DNA from: Pseudobacteriovorax sp.
GTDB lineage: Bacteria; Bdellovibrionota_B; Oligoflexia; Oligoflexales; Oligoflexaceae
Direction: 5' to 3'
NCBI GenBank assembly: GCA_013215145.1
Contig: JABSRP010000013.1
Span: 62,001-126,000 of the forward strand
DNA: 64,000 nucleotides
A program made the position numbers and the translations under genes. The notes beneath the pieces are model-generated. The model saw only the letters and a program-made list of their open reading frames with translations, searched no databases and was not told the origin of the DNA. This document shows, in pieces, positions 62,820 to 64,000 of this stretch (position 1 is its first letter; every line of letters starts with the position of its first letter).

Positions 62820-63896
62820 ATGATCAATCTATCCCAAATTTCTAGCATTTTTAATGAGCACTCTTTAATACTTTTGGGATGTCAAAAGTTAGCGCCAGAT
62901 CACAAAAGCTATGAGATCTTGGATAGCTGGCTTGACGATGGGAGGCATGGTGAGATGCATTATCTCGAAAACCATCTCCACCTTCGTAAAGATCCTTCAA
63001 AAATAGAACCTGAGATGCCCTATGCTATCTCGATTGGACAACCCTACAAAAGCAGCCTCCGTAACAAACAAACTAACCGATCCAAAATAGCTAGTTATGC
63101 AGTTATGAAAGACTACCATAAATTTCTGAGAAGGCGCATTGAACACGCATTCTTGGCATTTTTGAAGACTCTTCCAAGTTCATCACATGTTCGATACCGC
63201 ATCCTTGTGGACACCGCGCCTATTCTGGAACGAAATATTGCTGCGAAAACTCATTCTGGATTTATCGGAAAAAATACCTGCTTCATTCATCCTGAACATG
63301 GGAGCTTTATGTTCCTGTCGGAACTGTTAACTAACCTAGACCTAACGTCTATGACAACTTTTAGACCGCCGATCGATCCTCATAAAAGGGGGGAGAGAGG
63401 TGGCTGTGGAACCTGCCGTAGATGTCAGGTCAAATGCCCGACAAATGCACTTAGTAGCGACTATAAAATCGATGCAAGTCGCTGCATATCCTACTGGACG
63501 ATCGAGCATCGTGGTTTGATTCCGTTGGAGTTTTGGAGGGCAATTGGGCAATATTGGTATGGTTGTGACATATGTCAGGATGTATGTCCCTACAACAGGC
63601 AAAAAGCTAACTATGATTCTCAACTACCTTTAAGGCCTGATCTAGCCGCACTGAAACTCTCCCAGATCGCGACGATGAGTCAAACTGATTATGAGAATTG
63701 GTTTGGAGGAACGCCTATGACCAGGGCCAAGCGAAGAGGACTACAAAGAAATGCTATCATTGCCATGACGGTTAATAAAGATCCGGAATTAGTTGCTGTT
63801 TTGGGGGAGTTACGAGACTGTCAGGAAGAATTGGTTGCGGGAACAATAGATCAAATTAGAAAATATGCAGAATTTGGTGCGAACGAGAGGACTTGA
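62820..63896 (+). CDS. queG: Epoxyqueuosine reductase QueG
   Basis: Last step of queuosine synthesis on tRNA, using B12 and two [4Fe-4S] clusters. The cluster motifs CGTCRRCQVKCPTNAL and CDICQDVCPYN are both intact, and the N-terminal YAISIGQPYK and HSGFIGKNT segments match. ATG at 62820 gives 358 residues, near the family size; longer in-frame starts lie within the VOC leader. The last codons and stop (63894-63896) overlap the converging tRNA-Leu by 22 bases. The organism also needs B12 for its mutase. Confidence 0.96.
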   Translation: MINLSQISSIFNEHSLILLGCQKLAPDHKSYEILDSWLDDGRHGEMHYLENHLHLRKDPSKIEPEMPYAISIGQPYKSSLRNKQTNRSKIASYAVMKDYHKFLRRRIEHAFLAFLKTLPSSSHVRYRILVDTAPILERNIAAKTHSGFIGKNTCFIHPEHGSFMFLSELLTNLDLTSMTTFRPPIDPHKRGERGGCGTCRRCQVKCPTNALSSDYKIDASRCISYWTIEHRGLIPLEFWRAIGQYWYGCDICQDVCPYNRQKANYDSQLPLRPDLAALKLSQIATMSQTDYENWFGGTPMTRAKRRGLQRNAIIAMTVNKDPELVAVLGELRDCQEELVAGTIDQIRKYAEFGANERT

Positions 63897-63961
63897 ACCT
63901 CCACGGCCTTGCGGCCACTAGCCCCTCAAGCTAGCGTGTCTACCAATTTCACCACGTTCGC
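63875..63961 (-). tRNA. tRNA-Leu (anticodon GAG)
   Basis: On the minus strand it begins GCGAACG and ends CGTTCGC-ACCA, a seven-pair acceptor stem. The anticodon stem CTAGC/GCTAG holds the loop TTGAGGG, anticodon GAG. The long variable arm (GGCCGCAAGGCC) of class II tRNAs and the T-arm are present, with CCA encoded. Length 87 bases. Its 3' end overlaps the queG stop on the other strand. Confidence 0.97.
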
Positions 63962-64000
63962 GCAAAGGATAGGCCTGCTACTCAGGCTTTTCGTCTGATT

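Noticed and set aside
62768-62848. Longer N-terminus of the VOC protein
   Set aside because: The frame is open to 62848, but this part does not match the VOC fold and TTG 62767 has an AAGGAG site six bases upstream.

Overview
The window is a bacterial chromosome segment densely packed with genes and without any insertion sequence, prophage, CRISPR array or rRNA operon that I can see. The genes point to a Gram-negative, LPS-bearing bacterium: a partial lpxC, many lipoprotein signal peptides, a lipoprotein lytic transglycosylase, and a GHMP sugar kinase. RNase Y, the many TPR proteins and the moderate-to-AT-leaning base composition would fit a deltaproteobacterial or Bdellovibrionota/Oligoflexia-like lineage, but that placement is inference from gene style and not from a marker tree. 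GTG and TTG starts are common and often decided by a good Shine-Dalgarno sequence.

Layout. 0-4.5 kb: the end of lpxC, a helical repeat protein, a stand-alone ComEC channel domain translationally coupled to a CheY-type receiver, and a zinc-ribbon membrane protein. 4.7-11.3 kb: dnaK, then a leftward cluster of RNase Y, a TPR protein, a degenerate receiver-TPR protein and a possible UDG-fold protein. 11.4-31.8 kb: mostly rightward housekeeping genes (suhB, rpmI-rplT, a ClpB-type disaggregase, prs, rplY, pth, rpsF-rplI, dnaB, grpE, a J-less DnaJ-like protein, lon, def, rpe, hutH, rhomboid protease, gltA) with tRNA-Leu(UAG) and tRNA-Gln(UUG). An AT-rich spacer behind rplT carries several DnaA-box sequences. 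31.9-39.8 kb: lipoproteins, a winged-helix regulator with a non-phosphorylatable receiver-like N-terminus, an IscA-like protein lacking its CGC motif, and meaB with methylmalonyl-CoA mutase. 40-48 kb: a phosphodiesterase-cytochrome c pair, rplS, a leftward operon ending in rnhB and a truncated yraN, a sugar kinase and a lytic transglycosylase. 48-64 kb: a 47-residue membrane protein, heme-O synthase, a 2-hydroxyacid dehydrogenase, a NifU-type protein, map, an amino-acid oxidase-like flavoprotein with yacG, the overlapping ppk-ppx-holA operon, ribF, aroE, a VOC protein, queG and tRNA-Leu(GAG).

How the genes work together. Protein quality control is heavily represented (DnaK, GrpE, the DnaJ-CTD-like protein, ClpB-type ATPase, Lon, peptide deformylase, methionine aminopeptidase). 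Translation and tRNA biology follow (L35, L20, L25, S6, L9, L19, Pth, QueG, three tRNAs), then replication (DnaB, HolA, RNase HII). A recurring theme is proteins that keep a fold but lose its catalytic residues: a thioredoxin without cysteines, receivers without the phospho-acceptor Asp, an RNase Y with a broken KH loop, and an IscA-like protein with one Cys. I found no stretch above 300 bases without a gene; the longest gap (21913-22208) holds an inverted-plus-direct repeat just before grpE.
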